Shown: positions 16,610 through 25,524, numbered from the stretch's first letter. The stretch: DNA of 64,000 nucleotides from Actinomadura physcomitrii (GCF_008923205.2 NZ_WBMS02000014.1:1-64000), one strand, 5' to 3'. Notes: generated by a model from the sequence alone, not told the origin. A program made the numbers and translations.

Positions 16610-17443
16610 TCACCTGGGGTGCTTCATCGCGGCGAGGGCCGCGTCGGCGGCCGCCAGCACGGCGCCGGGCTCGGCGCCCGCCGCGGCGGCGATGCCGGCG
16701 ACCAGGCCGACGTCCTTGCGCAGCAGCCCGCCGGCGTGCGCCGCGATGCGGTCGAGCGTCCCCCCTCCCGAGGCGACCCGGTCGAGGGCGAAGCTCGCCC
16801 CGCTGCCGTGCGAGACCACCTCGGCCAGCCGGACCGGATCGACGTCCAGGTCGCGGCCGAGGGCGAGCGCGGTCGACGCGGTCGCGAGGTTGGCGGCGAA
16901 CAGCAGGTTGTTCAGCAGCTTGGCGACCTGCCCGGACCCGAGCGGCCCCATGTGGACGATCGGGTCCCCGTAGGACGCGAACACCGGGCGGCACAGGTCG
17001 ACGTCCTTCTGCTCGCCGCCCGCCATCACCAGCAGCCGTCCGGCGGCCGCCGCGGGCCCGCCGCCGCTCACCGGCGCGTCGACCGTCCGCACGCCCCGGC
17101 CCGCGGCCTCGGCCGCCAGCCGCCGGCACGTGTCGGGGTGGACGGTGCTGTGCACCGCTATCACGCCGCCTTCGCCGAGGCCGGCCAGCACGCCGTCCTC
17201 GGCGGTCAGCACCTCCTCGACCCCCGCGTCGTCGACGACGCAGACGCAGACGAGGTCGCTCGCCCGCGCCAGCTCCGCCGGGGACGCCGCGACGGACGCG
17301 TCCGTGCCGGCGAACGGCTCGAGCGTGGCCGCGCGCCGCGCCCACAGCGTGGTCGGATGGCCCGCGTCGACGATCCGGCGGGCCATCGGCCCGCCCTGGC
17401 TGCCGAGCCCGATGAAGCCGACGCGCAGGTCGGATGTGCTCAT
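16610..17443 (-). CDS. NAD(P)-dependent dehydrogenase, 3-hydroxyisobutyrate dehydrogenase-like
   Basis: The 277-aa protein has the N-terminal dinucleotide motif VGFIGLGSQGGPMARRI and the substrate-binding signature DAPVSGGG. The catalytic lysine is in GSGQVAKLLNNLLFA. The family oxidises beta-hydroxyacids at a primary or secondary alcohol. It is one of three such genes in the window (also 39437 and 58916). It lies in the leftward operon between the dehydrogenase pair and the crotonase. A free hydroxyacid or a hydroxyacyl-CoA may be the substrate; the sequence does not decide. Confidence 0.82.
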   Translation of the reverse strand: MSTSDLRVGFIGLGSQGGPMARRIVDAGHPTTLWARRAATLEPFAGTDASVAASPAELARASDLVCVCVVDDAGVEEVLTAEDGVLAGLGEGGVIAVHSTVHPDTCRRLAAEAAGRGVRTVDAPVSGGGPAAAAGRLLVMAGGEQKDVDLCRPVFASYGDPIVHMGPLGSGQVAKLLNNLLFAANLATASTALALGRDLDVDPVRLAEVVSHGSGASFALDRVASGGGTLDRIAAHAGGLLRKDVGLVAGIAAAAGAEPGAVLAAADAALAAMKHPR

Positions 17444-17516
17444 CGGTCCCTCCTCACTGAGTTCCCATGCGGTCTTCCGGTGCCACCGCCCGCGCCGGGG
17501 CCGGGTCCGGGCCGGC

Positions 17517-18668
17517 TCAGCCCCGGGGCAGCCCGAGGATGCGCTCGGCGATGATGTTGCGCTGGATCTCCGAGGTGCCGCCCGCGATCGTCCCGCCGAA
17601 GCTGCGCGCGTACCGCTCGAACCAGCTGGCGCGGTGGTCGGCGAGGCCCATGTGGTTGTACGGTGCGGTCACCGCCGGATGGACGAGCGAGTCGGGCCCG
17701 TGCTCCTCCAGCGCGTGCAGCGACGCCTCCTGCACGGCCTCCGAGCCGAACACCTTCAGCACCGACAGCTCGGCGGGGTCGCGCCCGCCGGCGAGCTGCC
17801 GGTAGCCGAGCAGCCGGATCGCCTGCAGGTCCATGAGCAGCGTCGCGTACCACTCCTCGGTGCTGGGGGAGTCCTCGACCAAATAGCTCATCCAGTCGGC
17901 GTAGCTCAGCCACAGCAGCGTCCGCTCGTGCCCGAGCGAGCCGTGCGCGACGCCCCACCCGCCGTGCAGCGGCCCGATGAGGTTCTCGCGCGGCACCCGG
18001 ACGTCGGTGAAGAAGACCTCGTTGAAGTCGTAGTCGTCGGGGGCGGCGATGGACCCGAACGGCCGCCGGACCAGCCCTTCGCTGTCGGTCGGGATCACCA
18101 GCACGCTGATGCCCTTGTGCTTGGGGGCGTCCGGGTCGGTGCGCACGAACGTCAGCAGGATGTCGGCGTCGTGCGCGCCGGACGTCCACACCTTCTGCCC
18201 GTTCACCACGAACTCGTCGCCGTCGAGGGCGGCGCGGGTGCGCAGCCCGGCGAGGTCGGAGCCCGCGCCGGGCTCGCTCATCCCGAGCGCCGCGGTGATC
18301 TCGGCGCGCAGGATCGGCACGGCCCAGCGCCGCTTCTGCTCCTCGGTGCCGAAGGTCAGCAGCGACGCCGCGACGATGCCGAGGCCCTGCGGGTTGAAGC
18401 TGTGGTAGATCCGCCGCCGCGACAGCTCCTCCAGGTGGGCGAGCTGCTGCGGCAGCGTCGCGTTCCGGCCGCCGTACTCGGGCGGGTTGCCCGGCAGCAG
18501 CCAGCCCGCGTCGAACAGCTTGCGCTGCCACCGCCGCGCCCATTCGGGGATGTCCGCGCTGGACTTCGGGCGCTGGACGGCCTCCTCCGCAGAGGGCAGG
18601 TTGGCGTCGAGGAAGGCGGCGAACTCCGCGCGGAACTCCTCGATCTCGGGGTCGGGGGTGAGCTTCAT
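17517..18668 (-). CDS. Acyl-CoA dehydrogenase, flavin-binding subunit of second probable pair
   Basis: The 383-aa protein keeps MSEPGAGSD in the flavin loop and GGTSEIQRN near the C-terminus, but AGGT replaces YEGT. The candidate base is E248 in LGHERT, as in the 122-1252 subunit. ATG at 18668 overlaps the upstream gene by 4 nt (ATGA). The partner upstream is short and lacks the flavin-loop motif, so this is a second hetero-oligomeric dehydrogenase like FadE28/29 or FadE26/27 of steroid catabolism. It belongs to the leftward operon from 22169. Confidence 0.85.
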   Translation of the reverse strand: MKLTPDPEIEEFRAEFAAFLDANLPSAEEAVQRPKSSADIPEWARRWQRKLFDAGWLLPGNPPEYGGRNATLPQQLAHLEELSRRRIYHSFNPQGLGIVAASLLTFGTEEQKRRWAVPILRAEITAALGMSEPGAGSDLAGLRTRAALDGDEFVVNGQKVWTSGAHDADILLTFVRTDPDAPKHKGISVLVIPTDSEGLVRRPFGSIAAPDDYDFNEVFFTDVRVPRENLIGPLHGGWGVAHGSLGHERTLLWLSYADWMSYLVEDSPSTEEWYATLLMDLQAIRLLGYRQLAGGRDPAELSVLKVFGSEAVQEASLHALEEHGPDSLVHPAVTAPYNHMGLADHRASWFERYARSFGGTIAGGTSEIQRNIIAERILGLPRG

Positions 18669-19543
18669 CGGGCGGCGCCCTTCCGCGCGTGTTCCTCCAG
18701 CAGCGCCCTGCGGTGCACGGACGCGGTGCCGAGCAGCAGGTCGCACGCCTTGGCCCGCTTGAGGTAGATCTGCAGCTCGTTCTCCCAGGTGTAGCCCATG
18801 GCGCCGAACAGCTGGTAGCCGTGCTTGAACACGACCCGCTGGCACTCCCCGGCGGACGCCTTGGCCATCAGCGCGGCCTCGCGGCGGCGCGGATCGTCCT
18901 CGGCGATCGTCAGCGCGGAGTAGTACGCCAGCGCCCTGGCGCGCTCGATCGCCACGTGCATGTCGGCGGCCTTGTGCTTGACGGCCTGGAACGAGCCGAT
19001 CGGCACGCCGAACTGCTCGCGCTGCTTCACGTGCGCGACCGCCAGGTCGAGGATGCGCCGGCACGCCCCGACCGCGGTGATCGCCAGCCCCATGAGGGTG
19101 AGGTCCGGGATCCCGGCGACGAGGTCGGCGGCCTGCACGTGCGCGACGTGCAGCGTCGGGTCGAAGACCGAGACGGGCTCGGCGGAGACCTCCGCGCCGC
19201 TCACCACGACCACCCCGGACCGGGTCAGCAGCGCGACCTCGTCGGCCCGGCCGGCGTCCAGGACGAACCGGCCGGCGCCGTCGCAGACCCCCGTCCCCGA
19301 TCCCTCGGGCGGCCGCCCGGCGAGCGGCGCGAACCAGGTCGCCGTGGCGAGGAAGGGCGTCGGGTCGGCGACGTACCCGAGCTCGTCCAGCACGATCGCC
19401 AGCTCGACCGGCGGGGTCTCCAGCCAGCCGAGGTCCAGGTAGGTCTTCCAGAGCTGCTCCGGCGGCAGCGACCGCGAGCGCTCCACCGTCTCGCGGACCA
19501 TGTCCCGCAGCAGCCGCTGGTCCTCGTCGAACTCGAAATCCAT
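18665..19543 (-). CDS. Acyl-CoA dehydrogenase, short partner subunit
   Basis: Only 292 aa long against 370-400 for the family. The N-terminal helical part and the C-terminal helical domain (HVKQREQFGVPIGSFQAVKHKAADM, GAMGYTWENELQIYLKRAK) remain, but the middle beta-domain is reduced and has no EPDAGSD motif. Short subunits of this kind complete the active site of alpha2-beta2 dehydrogenases. The ATGA overlap with the next gene supports co-translation. It is the third gene of the leftward operon. Confidence 0.82.
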   Translation of the reverse strand: MDFEFDEDQRLLRDMVRETVERSRSLPPEQLWKTYLDLGWLETPPVELAIVLDELGYVADPTPFLATATWFAPLAGRPPEGSGTGVCDGAGRFVLDAGRADEVALLTRSGVVVVSGAEVSAEPVSVFDPTLHVAHVQAADLVAGIPDLTLMGLAITAVGACRRILDLAVAHVKQREQFGVPIGSFQAVKHKAADMHVAIERARALAYYSALTIAEDDPRRREAALMAKASAGECQRVVFKHGYQLFGAMGYTWENELQIYLKRAKACDLLLGTASVHRRALLEEHARKGAAR

Positions 19544-19556
19544 GCGCCCTCGCTCC

Positions 19557-20834
19557 TCAGAGGCTCGCGAGCCGCGCCCGGGCCCACTCGCGGCGGGCGG
19601 GCAGATGCTGGGTGGGCCACAGCCCGGGGGCGGGCTCGCGGCCGCGCAGCACCTCCCGCGCCACCGTGATCTTGTGCACCTCGGTCGGGCCGTCGACGAC
19701 CGCCATCACCGCGGCGCCGTTCCACATGTCCGCGAAGGGCATCTCGTTGGAGACGCCGAGGGCGCCGTGCAGGTGCATCGACCGGTAGACGATGTCGTGC
19801 ATGACCTTGGGCGTCAGGAACTTGATCGCCGCGATGTCCTTGCGGACCCGCTTGTAGTCCTGGTACTCGTCGATCTGCCAGGCCGTGTAGAGCACGAACA
19901 GCCGGAACTGGGTGAGCTGGGCGTAGGACTCGGCCAGGTCCGCCTGGACGAGCTGCTTGTCGGCCAGCCGGCTCCCCTGCGTCTCCCGCGACAGGGCGCG
20001 CTCGGCCATCATGTCGAGCGCCTTCTGGCACTGGCCGACGACCCGCATCGCGTGGTGGACGCGGCCGCCGCCGAGCCGGGTCTGCGCGATCACGAACGCC
20101 TGCCCCTCGCCGCCGAGCAGCGCGTCGCCGGGCACGCGGACGCCGTCGTAGTGGATGAGGGCGTGCATGCCCTCATCGGTGCTCTCGCCCAGCAGCCCGA
20201 CGTGCCGCTCCACCCGGATGCCCGGGGTGTCGCTCGGGACCAGGAACATCGACATGCCCTTGTACGGATCGACGTCCGGGTCCGTCACCGCCATCACGAT
20301 CACGAAGCTGGACGTGCGGGCGTTGGAGGAGAAGAACTTGCGGCCGGTGATGACCCAGTCGTCGCCGTCGCGCACGGCGCGGGTGGTGAACATCCTGGGG
20401 TCCGCACCGGCCTGCGGCTCGGTCATGGAGAAGCAGGAGAAGCATTCGCCCTCGAGCAGCGGCTGCAGGTAGCGCTCCTTCTGCTCCTCGGTGCCGTAGC
20501 GGGCGATGATCTCGGCGTTGCCGGTGTCGGGCGCCGCGGTGCCGAACACGACCGGCGCCCAGCCGGACGAGCCGAGGATCTCGTTGATGAGCGCCAGCTT
20601 CAGCTGGCCGAACCCGCGTCCGCCGAGCTCGGGACCGAGGTGCGGCGCCCACAGGCCCTGGTCGCGCACCTGCTGCTTCAGCTTGCGGACGACGGGGCCG
20701 AGCTCGCCGTCCAGCGGGTGGAAGGCCCGCCCCGGATGCAGGATGTCCAGCGGCTCGATGCACTCCTCACGGAACCGCCTGATCCAGTCCAGCTTCTTCT
20801 CGAACTCGGGCTCGGTGCGAAACTCCCATGCCAT
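19557..20834 (-). CDS. Acyl-CoA dehydrogenase, ACAD10/11-like
   Basis: This 425-aa protein starts MAWEFRTEPEFEKKL and has MTEPQAGAD in the flavin loop and ALGVSNEMPFADMWN toward the end. The catalytic YEGT is replaced by VDGPTEVHK; the acidic residue is D381. That DGP(D/T)EVH pattern is typical of the ACAD10/ACAD11-like subgroup, which handles large or branched, sometimes phosphorylated hydroxyacyl-CoAs. The start codon directly abuts the stop codon of the upstream CoA ligase. A 13-nt gap separates it from the dehydrogenase pair. Confidence 0.83.
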   Translation of the reverse strand: MAWEFRTEPEFEKKLDWIRRFREECIEPLDILHPGRAFHPLDGELGPVVRKLKQQVRDQGLWAPHLGPELGGRGFGQLKLALINEILGSSGWAPVVFGTAAPDTGNAEIIARYGTEEQKERYLQPLLEGECFSCFSMTEPQAGADPRMFTTRAVRDGDDWVITGRKFFSSNARTSSFVIVMAVTDPDVDPYKGMSMFLVPSDTPGIRVERHVGLLGESTDEGMHALIHYDGVRVPGDALLGGEGQAFVIAQTRLGGGRVHHAMRVVGQCQKALDMMAERALSRETQGSRLADKQLVQADLAESYAQLTQFRLFVLYTAWQIDEYQDYKRVRKDIAAIKFLTPKVMHDIVYRSMHLHGALGVSNEMPFADMWNGAAVMAVVDGPTEVHKITVAREVLRGREPAPGLWPTQHLPARREWARARLASL

Positions 20835-22169
20835 TCAGACGATCCTCGTTTCGTGGTCCTGCCAGTAGGTCTCCCGCAGGAGCCCCTTGCGGAGCTTCCC
20901 GTTGGGGTCGCGGGGCAGCGCTGGTGCGAAGTCGATGTCGCGGGGGCACTTGTAGTGGGCGAGCCGGTCCCTGCAGTAGGCGAGCAGCTCGTCCTTCAGG
21001 TCGTCGCGGGGCCGCTCGTCCGCCGGCTGGACGACCGCCAGCACCCGCTCGCCCATCTCCGCGTCCGGCACGCCGATCACCGCGACGTCCGCGACGGCGG
21101 GGTGCATGACGAGGACGTTCTCGGCCTCCTGCGGGTAGATGTTGACCCCGCCGGAGACGATCATGTGGGCGACGCGGTCGGTCAGGTACAGGTAGCCGTC
21201 CTCGTCGATGCGGCCGACGTCGCCGAGGGTGCGCTCGCCGAAGTAGACGACGCCGTCGCGGATGCTGACGTCCTCGCCCGCCTTGCCGACCGAGCCGGGG
21301 TGCGCGAGCCACTCCTGCGGCCCGATGGCGACGTGCCCGTACCCCTCGGTGCCGGAGTAGTACTCGTGGATGATCGGGCCGAACCAGTCGAGCATCCGCC
21401 GCTTCACCTCGACCGGGCAGGGGGCGGCGCTGTGGAAGACGAGCTCGAGGCTGCTCAGGTCGCGGTCGCGCTGCTCGGCGGGCAGCTTCAGCATGCGGAC
21501 GAACATCGTCGGGACGAACTGGGCGTGCGTGACCCGGTGCCGCTCGATCAGCTCGAGGGCCTCGGCGGCGTCGAACCGGTCCATCACGACGAGGGTGGCG
21601 CCGAGCCGCAGCAGCGACATGCAGTAGACCAGCGGCGCGGCGTGGTAGAGGGGCGCGGGGGAGAGGTAGACGCTGCCGGGGCCGATCCCGTACCGCTGCA
21701 GCCCGAGCGCGACCCTGACGCACTCGGCGGACGGGTCGCCCATCGGGCCCGCGGTGAGCTGCTTGCGGATCGCCTTGGGCCGCCCGGTCGTGCCGCCGGA
21801 GAACAGGAGCTCGCGGCCCTCGCACTCGCGCAGCCCGCGCACGTCGGCGGGCTCGGCGAGCAGCCGCTCGTAGACGTCCTCGGTCACGAGCAGCTTGCCG
21901 TCGGTCATCTCCTCGATCTCCGACGGCCGCAGATGGGTGTTGACCGGCGTGTAGTACAGCCCGGAGCGCTGCGCCGCCCAGGCGACCTCCAGGAGGGCGG
22001 CCCCGTTGGGCATCTGGACGGCGATGCGCTCGCCGGGGCTGAGCCCGAGCGCCGCGGCCAGGTGCCGCGAGCGGGCGTCGAGCTCGCCGTAGGTCACGGT
22101 CCTGCCGCCGCTCTCGATGACCGCGATCGCGTCGGGGCGCCGTTCGGCCTGCAGACCCAGGTGGTGCAT
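20835..22169 (-). CDS. Acyl-CoA ligase, short variant (FadD4/FadD19-like)
   Basis: This 444-aa ANL enzyme is shorter than the usual 500-550. The P-loop FSGGTTGRPKAIRK, YYSGTEGYG, YLYLTDR and the C-terminal NGKLRKG are present. Between the adenylate-binding region and the hinge, VVYFGERTLGDVGR is about 20 residues shorter than in relatives, which carry a GYHxDPEKTA segment there; the ribose-binding Asp is kept. It may still be active, but this should be tested. It is the first gene of the leftward operon. The ATG at 22169 is 6 nt from a perfect module-2 operator and has no ribosome site. Confidence 0.8.
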   Translation of the reverse strand: MHHLGLQAERRPDAIAVIESGGRTVTYGELDARSRHLAAALGLSPGERIAVQMPNGAALLEVAWAAQRSGLYYTPVNTHLRPSEIEEMTDGKLLVTEDVYERLLAEPADVRGLRECEGRELLFSGGTTGRPKAIRKQLTAGPMGDPSAECVRVALGLQRYGIGPGSVYLSPAPLYHAAPLVYCMSLLRLGATLVVMDRFDAAEALELIERHRVTHAQFVPTMFVRMLKLPAEQRDRDLSSLELVFHSAAPCPVEVKRRMLDWFGPIIHEYYSGTEGYGHVAIGPQEWLAHPGSVGKAGEDVSIRDGVVYFGERTLGDVGRIDEDGYLYLTDRVAHMIVSGGVNIYPQEAENVLVMHPAVADVAVIGVPDAEMGERVLAVVQPADERPRDDLKDELLAYCRDRLAHYKCPRDIDFAPALPRDPNGKLRKGLLRETYWQDHETRIV

Positions 22170-22175
22170 GGTCGA

Positions 22176-22190
22176 GAGAATAACATTCTC
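22176..22190. promoter_or_regulatory. Module-2 operator A
   Basis: GAGAATAACATTCTC (reverse strand GAGAATGTTATTCTC) sits 6 nt before the ligase start. The reverse strand contains a TATTCT that could be the -10 box. Identical to the site at 46931. Confidence 0.75.
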
Positions 22191-22261
22191 GTGATTCGAA
22201 AGTAAGAGTCTCGACAGTGAGAGGATGTGAGAGGAGAACAGGTATAGCTTTATCCGTTTGA

Positions 22262-22276
22262 AAGAGTATCGTTCTT
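22262..22276. promoter_or_regulatory. Possible degenerate module-2 operator before tetR
   Basis: AAGAGTATCGTTCTTC keeps the arms GAG-AT and TTCTT only loosely. Its place just before the tetR start suggests autoregulation. Confidence 0.35.
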
Positions 22277-22279
22277 CAG

Positions 22280-22966
22280 GTGATGACCGAAGTCCCCGAA
22301 GAGCCGGCCTGGCGCCGGCGGGCCGTCGAGCGGTCCACCCGCGCCGCCAAGCTCCGTGCCGAGCAGCGCGTGCAGCGCTTCCTGGACTCGGCCAAGGAAC
22401 TCATCGCCGAGAAGGGGACGACGGACTTCACCGTCCAGGAGATCGTCGAGCGCTCCCACCAGTCGCTGCGCAGCTTCTACCAGCACTTCGACGGCAAGCA
22501 CGAGCTGCTGCTGGCGCTGTTCGAGGACGCGCTCGCCAAGGGCGCGCTGAGGATACGGGACGCCGTCGACGCCGAGTCCGACCCGCTGCGCCGCCTGCGG
22601 GGCGCCGTCGAGCTGCTGTACGAGCAGTCGCGTCCGAGGCAGCAGGTGGAGCGCCCGCTGTTCAGCGACTTCGCGCAGCAGCTGCTCGTCCGGCAGCCCA
22701 CCAAGGTGGCGGCGGCCCACCTCCCCCTGCTCGCGGTGTTCACCGACCTCATCGAGCAGGCCGCCGAGACCGGCGCGATCCCGCCCGGGCGGCCGCGGCG
22801 GCGGGCCTCGCTGGTGATGCAGACGATCATGTTCGCCGCCCAGGGCAACGGCGTACCGGCCGGGGGCCACGCCGTGCCCTTCACCGCCGCGGAGATCTGG
22901 GAGTTCTGCTACGGCGGGATCGCCGGCTCGGCGTTCGCGTCCTCCTCCGCCGGCCCCGCCGACTGA
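22280..22966 (+). CDS. TetR-family regulator (paralogue of the 46162 gene)
   Basis: The 228-aa protein has an unusually long N-terminal arm (EEPAWRRRAVERSTRAAKLRAEQRVQRFL) before the helix-turn-helix FTVQEIVERSHQSLRSFYQHF, followed by DGKHELLLALFEDAL. The regulator at 46162 shares this arm and recognition helix almost residue for residue, so both should read the same DNA site, most likely GAGAAT-N3-ATTCTC. The gene diverges from the large leftward operon. Its last 58 nt overlap the 3' end of the convergent hydrolase gene. The inducing ligand is unknown. Confidence 0.85.
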   Translation: MMTEVPEEPAWRRRAVERSTRAAKLRAEQRVQRFLDSAKELIAEKGTTDFTVQEIVERSHQSLRSFYQHFDGKHELLLALFEDALAKGALRIRDAVDAESDPLRRLRGAVELLYEQSRPRQQVERPLFSDFAQQLLVRQPTKVAAAHLPLLAVFTDLIEQAAETGAIPPGRPRRRASLVMQTIMFAAQGNGVPAGGHAVPFTAAEIWEFCYGGIAGSAFASSSAGPAD

Positions 22967-23841
22967 CGCTCGCGGGCCAGCGCGCACTCCTCCGCGAACG
23001 CCAGGACCCTGAGGTGGTACGCCCTGGCCGACAGCCCCAGGCTCAGGTTGTGCCCGCCCGCCTGCTCGCCGGTCTCGACGCGCGGCGACGAGGTGAACAT
23101 CGCGGCGACCTCCGCCAGGCCCGCGCGGCCCGCGCGCCACACCCCCTCGTGCTCGGCGACGGTGTAGCGCACCGGGATCCGCACCCGGGCGGCCAGGGCA
23201 GGGAAATCGCGCGGCCAGCTCCGGACGGCGGTGCCCTCGTGCGCGGCCCCGGGAACGAGGATCCCCGCTTCCCCGGCGATGCCCTCCGGGTAGAGGTGGG
23301 CGCCGCCCCACACGAGGTCGCGCACCGTGCCCGCCGGCCCCGGCGGCGAAGCGTCCCGGAGCCGGCTCCCCAGCAGTTGCGCGGCGCGCGGCTGGTAGTG
23401 CCGCCCGGTCCCGGAGATCTCCAGGCCCAGCAGCTCGCCGCCGCGCCCGGACGCCGCCATCCGCAGGGCGAGCTCGCAGCCCAGCGAATGGGCCATCAGG
23501 AACACCCCGGCGCCGCGGGGGCGCGACGCCAGCAGCCCGTCGACCGCGCCGAAGGCCAGCCGGGTCCGCGCCTCGGCGGTCGCCGTCCGGTCCGGATGCG
23601 CGGCCGACGCGCCGTAGCCGGGCCGGTCCAGGGCGAGGACGGTGAAGCCGAGCGCCGCGCCGGTCCGCAGCAGCGAGAGCCGGGGCCGGTTCGGCGCGTC
23701 GAAGTACGCGGCGCTCGTCGCGCCGCCGTGCAGCGCGACCACGACGGCCCTGGGGCGCGGCGCCTCCGCCACCAGGGCCGACATCGGGACGCCGCCGACG
23801 TCCACCACACGCCGGGACGGTTCCGCGTCCGCGGTGCTCAC
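22909..23841 (-). CDS. Alpha/beta-hydrolase
   Basis: The 310-aa protein is an alpha/beta-hydrolase with the HGG oxyanion motif (38-40), nucleophile S119 in MAHSLGCE, a probable acid at E230 (YTVAEHEG), and H264 in GGHNLSLG. GTG at 23841 overlaps the stop of the aldolase fusion (GTGA), so it is the last gene of that operon. It could be a CoA thioesterase, a lactonase or a C-C hydrolase; the nucleophile context AHSLG does not separate these. Its 3' end overlaps tetR on the other strand. Confidence 0.75.
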   Translation of the reverse strand: MSTADAEPSRRVVDVGGVPMSALVAEAPRPRAVVVALHGGATSAAYFDAPNRPRLSLLRTGAALGFTVLALDRPGYGASAAHPDRTATAEARTRLAFGAVDGLLASRPRGAGVFLMAHSLGCELALRMAASGRGGELLGLEISGTGRHYQPRAAQLLGSRLRDASPPGPAGTVRDLVWGGAHLYPEGIAGEAGILVPGAAHEGTAVRSWPRDFPALAARVRIPVRYTVAEHEGVWRAGRAGLAEVAAMFTSSPRVETGEQAGGHNLSLGLSARAYHLRVLAFAEECALARERQSAGPAEEDANAEPAIPP

Positions 23842-25508
23842 GTGTCGGATCGCAGCAGGATGACCCCGCTCGGGGTGAGGCCGCCGCTGCTCACCACGGC
23901 CACCTCGGCGCCCGCCACCTGCCGCTCGCCGCCCTCGCCGCGCAGCTGGACGACGGCCTCGTGCATCAGCCCCATGCCGTGGGTGCGCCCGTGCGAGAGC
24001 TGCCCGCCGTGGGTGTTGAGGGGCAGGACGCCGTCGCGGGCGATGTTCTTGCCGCCGTCGAGGAAGTCCTTCGCCTCGCCGATGCCGCAGAAGCCGAGCG
24101 CCTCGATCCACGACAGGCAGTTGATGGTGAAGCCGTCGTAGAGCAGCGCCACGTCCACGTCGCCCGGACGCAGCGACGTCCGGGTCCACAGGTGCGCGGC
24201 CTGCCCGAGCACCTGCGGCTCGTGGGTCAGGGTGCTCTGGTCCCACTCCAGGCGCTCGACGATCTGCGTGCCGACCGCCTCCACGAGGACGGGCGGCTTG
24301 GCCAGGTCGCGCGCCTCGTCCACCGCGGACACGATCACGGCGATCGCGCCGTCGCACGGCACGTCGCAGTCGTACAGCCCGAACGGCGTGGTGATCGGCC
24401 GCGCCCCGAGGTAGTCGTCCATGGTCATCGGGTCGCGGTACACGGCGGACGGGTTGAGGGCGGCGTTCGCGCGCTGGTTCAGCGCGATCCAGCCGAGCGT
24501 CTCGCGCGTCGTCCCGTACCGGTGGAAGTGGCGCTGCGCGTTCTGCGCCAGCGTGTGCGCCGCCGAGACCGCGCCGAACGGCCGGATCCAGGCGCTGCTC
24601 CCGCCGGCCCGCCCGCCGCCGCCCGCGCCGAGCCGGCCCTGCCGCATCAGCTCGGTGTGGGTGGCCTCCCACAGGGTGCGGAAGCACAGCACGTGCCGTG
24701 CCAGCCCGCCCGCGACCGCCAGCATCGCCGCGATCAGCGAACCGCCCGGGCCGAACGTCTCGGCGCCGCCGTTGTACCAGGTCGGGCGGATGCCGAGCGC
24801 CGACTCCAGCGCGGTGACGCCGCCCTCGGAGAAGCCGCCGAAGGCGCCCGCGCCCGGGTAGGTCGCCAGCCCGTCGATGTCGGCCAGGTCCAGGCCGGCG
24901 TCCGCGACCGCCTCCTCGCACGCCGCCACCGTGAGCGACAGCGGCGGGACCATCAGGCGGCGCCCGATCCGCGAGGCCCCGACTCCGCTGATCGCGACCT
25001 TGTCCTCGAACTTCTCGGTGACCGGCATGGGCCGGACGTACCGGCGCATCTGCTCCGGCTCGACCTCGTCGCGGGGGAGCGGCGCCGGCTCCCCCTGCTC
25101 CGCCGCGGGGCGGAACAGGGGCAGCCACACGTCCTCGACGTTCTCGAAGACCACCTCCATGCGCATGCCGAGGCGCAGGTCGCCGGGATCGCAGCCGATG
25201 GCGTTGGTGGTGAGCCGGACCCGCGGGTCCTCCTCGATCGCGACCTGCGCCACGACGTAGGGGGCGGGCAGCCCGGGCACGCGGAACCGGTGGCTGACGG
25301 TGAACCCGATGAGCGTCGCGAACCCGGACACGGCCCGCTCGGTCATGGTGGTGCCCCGGCAGTGCCGGCAGACCGGCTGCGGCGGATGGATCAGGGTGGC
25401 GCAGGACGCGCACTCCTGGAACCGCAGCCGCCCGTCCGCCCCGGACCTCCAGAAGAACGCGTCCTGATCGGTGACCTCCGGCAGGGTGCGGCCCGAGGGG
25501 TCGTTCAC
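23838..25508 (-). CDS. Fused DUF35 OB-fold + thiolase-like aldolase
   Basis: This 556-aa protein joins two domains that are normally separate genes. Residues 1-150 form a DUF35 unit: a zinc ribbon (C33, C36, C47, C50), then an OB-fold. Residues 170-556 form an SCP2-thiolase-like domain. The thiolase nucleophile is missing (NGGAETFGPGGS in its place), as is the GHP histidine; LYDGFTINCLSW and THGGQLSHGRTHGMG resemble Ltp2-type retro-aldolases. The fusion should act as a self-contained aldolase on a beta-hydroxyacyl-CoA. Neighbours are a ferredoxin, an SDR and a hydrolase in the same operon. The stop overlaps the hydrolase start. Confidence 0.8.
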   Translation of the reverse strand: MNDPSGRTLPEVTDQDAFFWRSGADGRLRFQECASCATLIHPPQPVCRHCRGTTMTERAVSGFATLIGFTVSHRFRVPGLPAPYVVAQVAIEEDPRVRLTTNAIGCDPGDLRLGMRMEVVFENVEDVWLPLFRPAAEQGEPAPLPRDEVEPEQMRRYVRPMPVTEKFEDKVAISGVGASRIGRRLMVPPLSLTVAACEEAVADAGLDLADIDGLATYPGAGAFGGFSEGGVTALESALGIRPTWYNGGAETFGPGGSLIAAMLAVAGGLARHVLCFRTLWEATHTELMRQGRLGAGGGGRAGGSSAWIRPFGAVSAAHTLAQNAQRHFHRYGTTRETLGWIALNQRANAALNPSAVYRDPMTMDDYLGARPITTPFGLYDCDVPCDGAIAVIVSAVDEARDLAKPPVLVEAVGTQIVERLEWDQSTLTHEPQVLGQAAHLWTRTSLRPGDVDVALLYDGFTINCLSWIEALGFCGIGEAKDFLDGGKNIARDGVLPLNTHGGQLSHGRTHGMGLMHEAVVQLRGEGGERQVAGAEVAVVSSGGLTPSGVILLRSDT

Positions 25509-25524
25509 ATCGCCTCCCGGCCGC

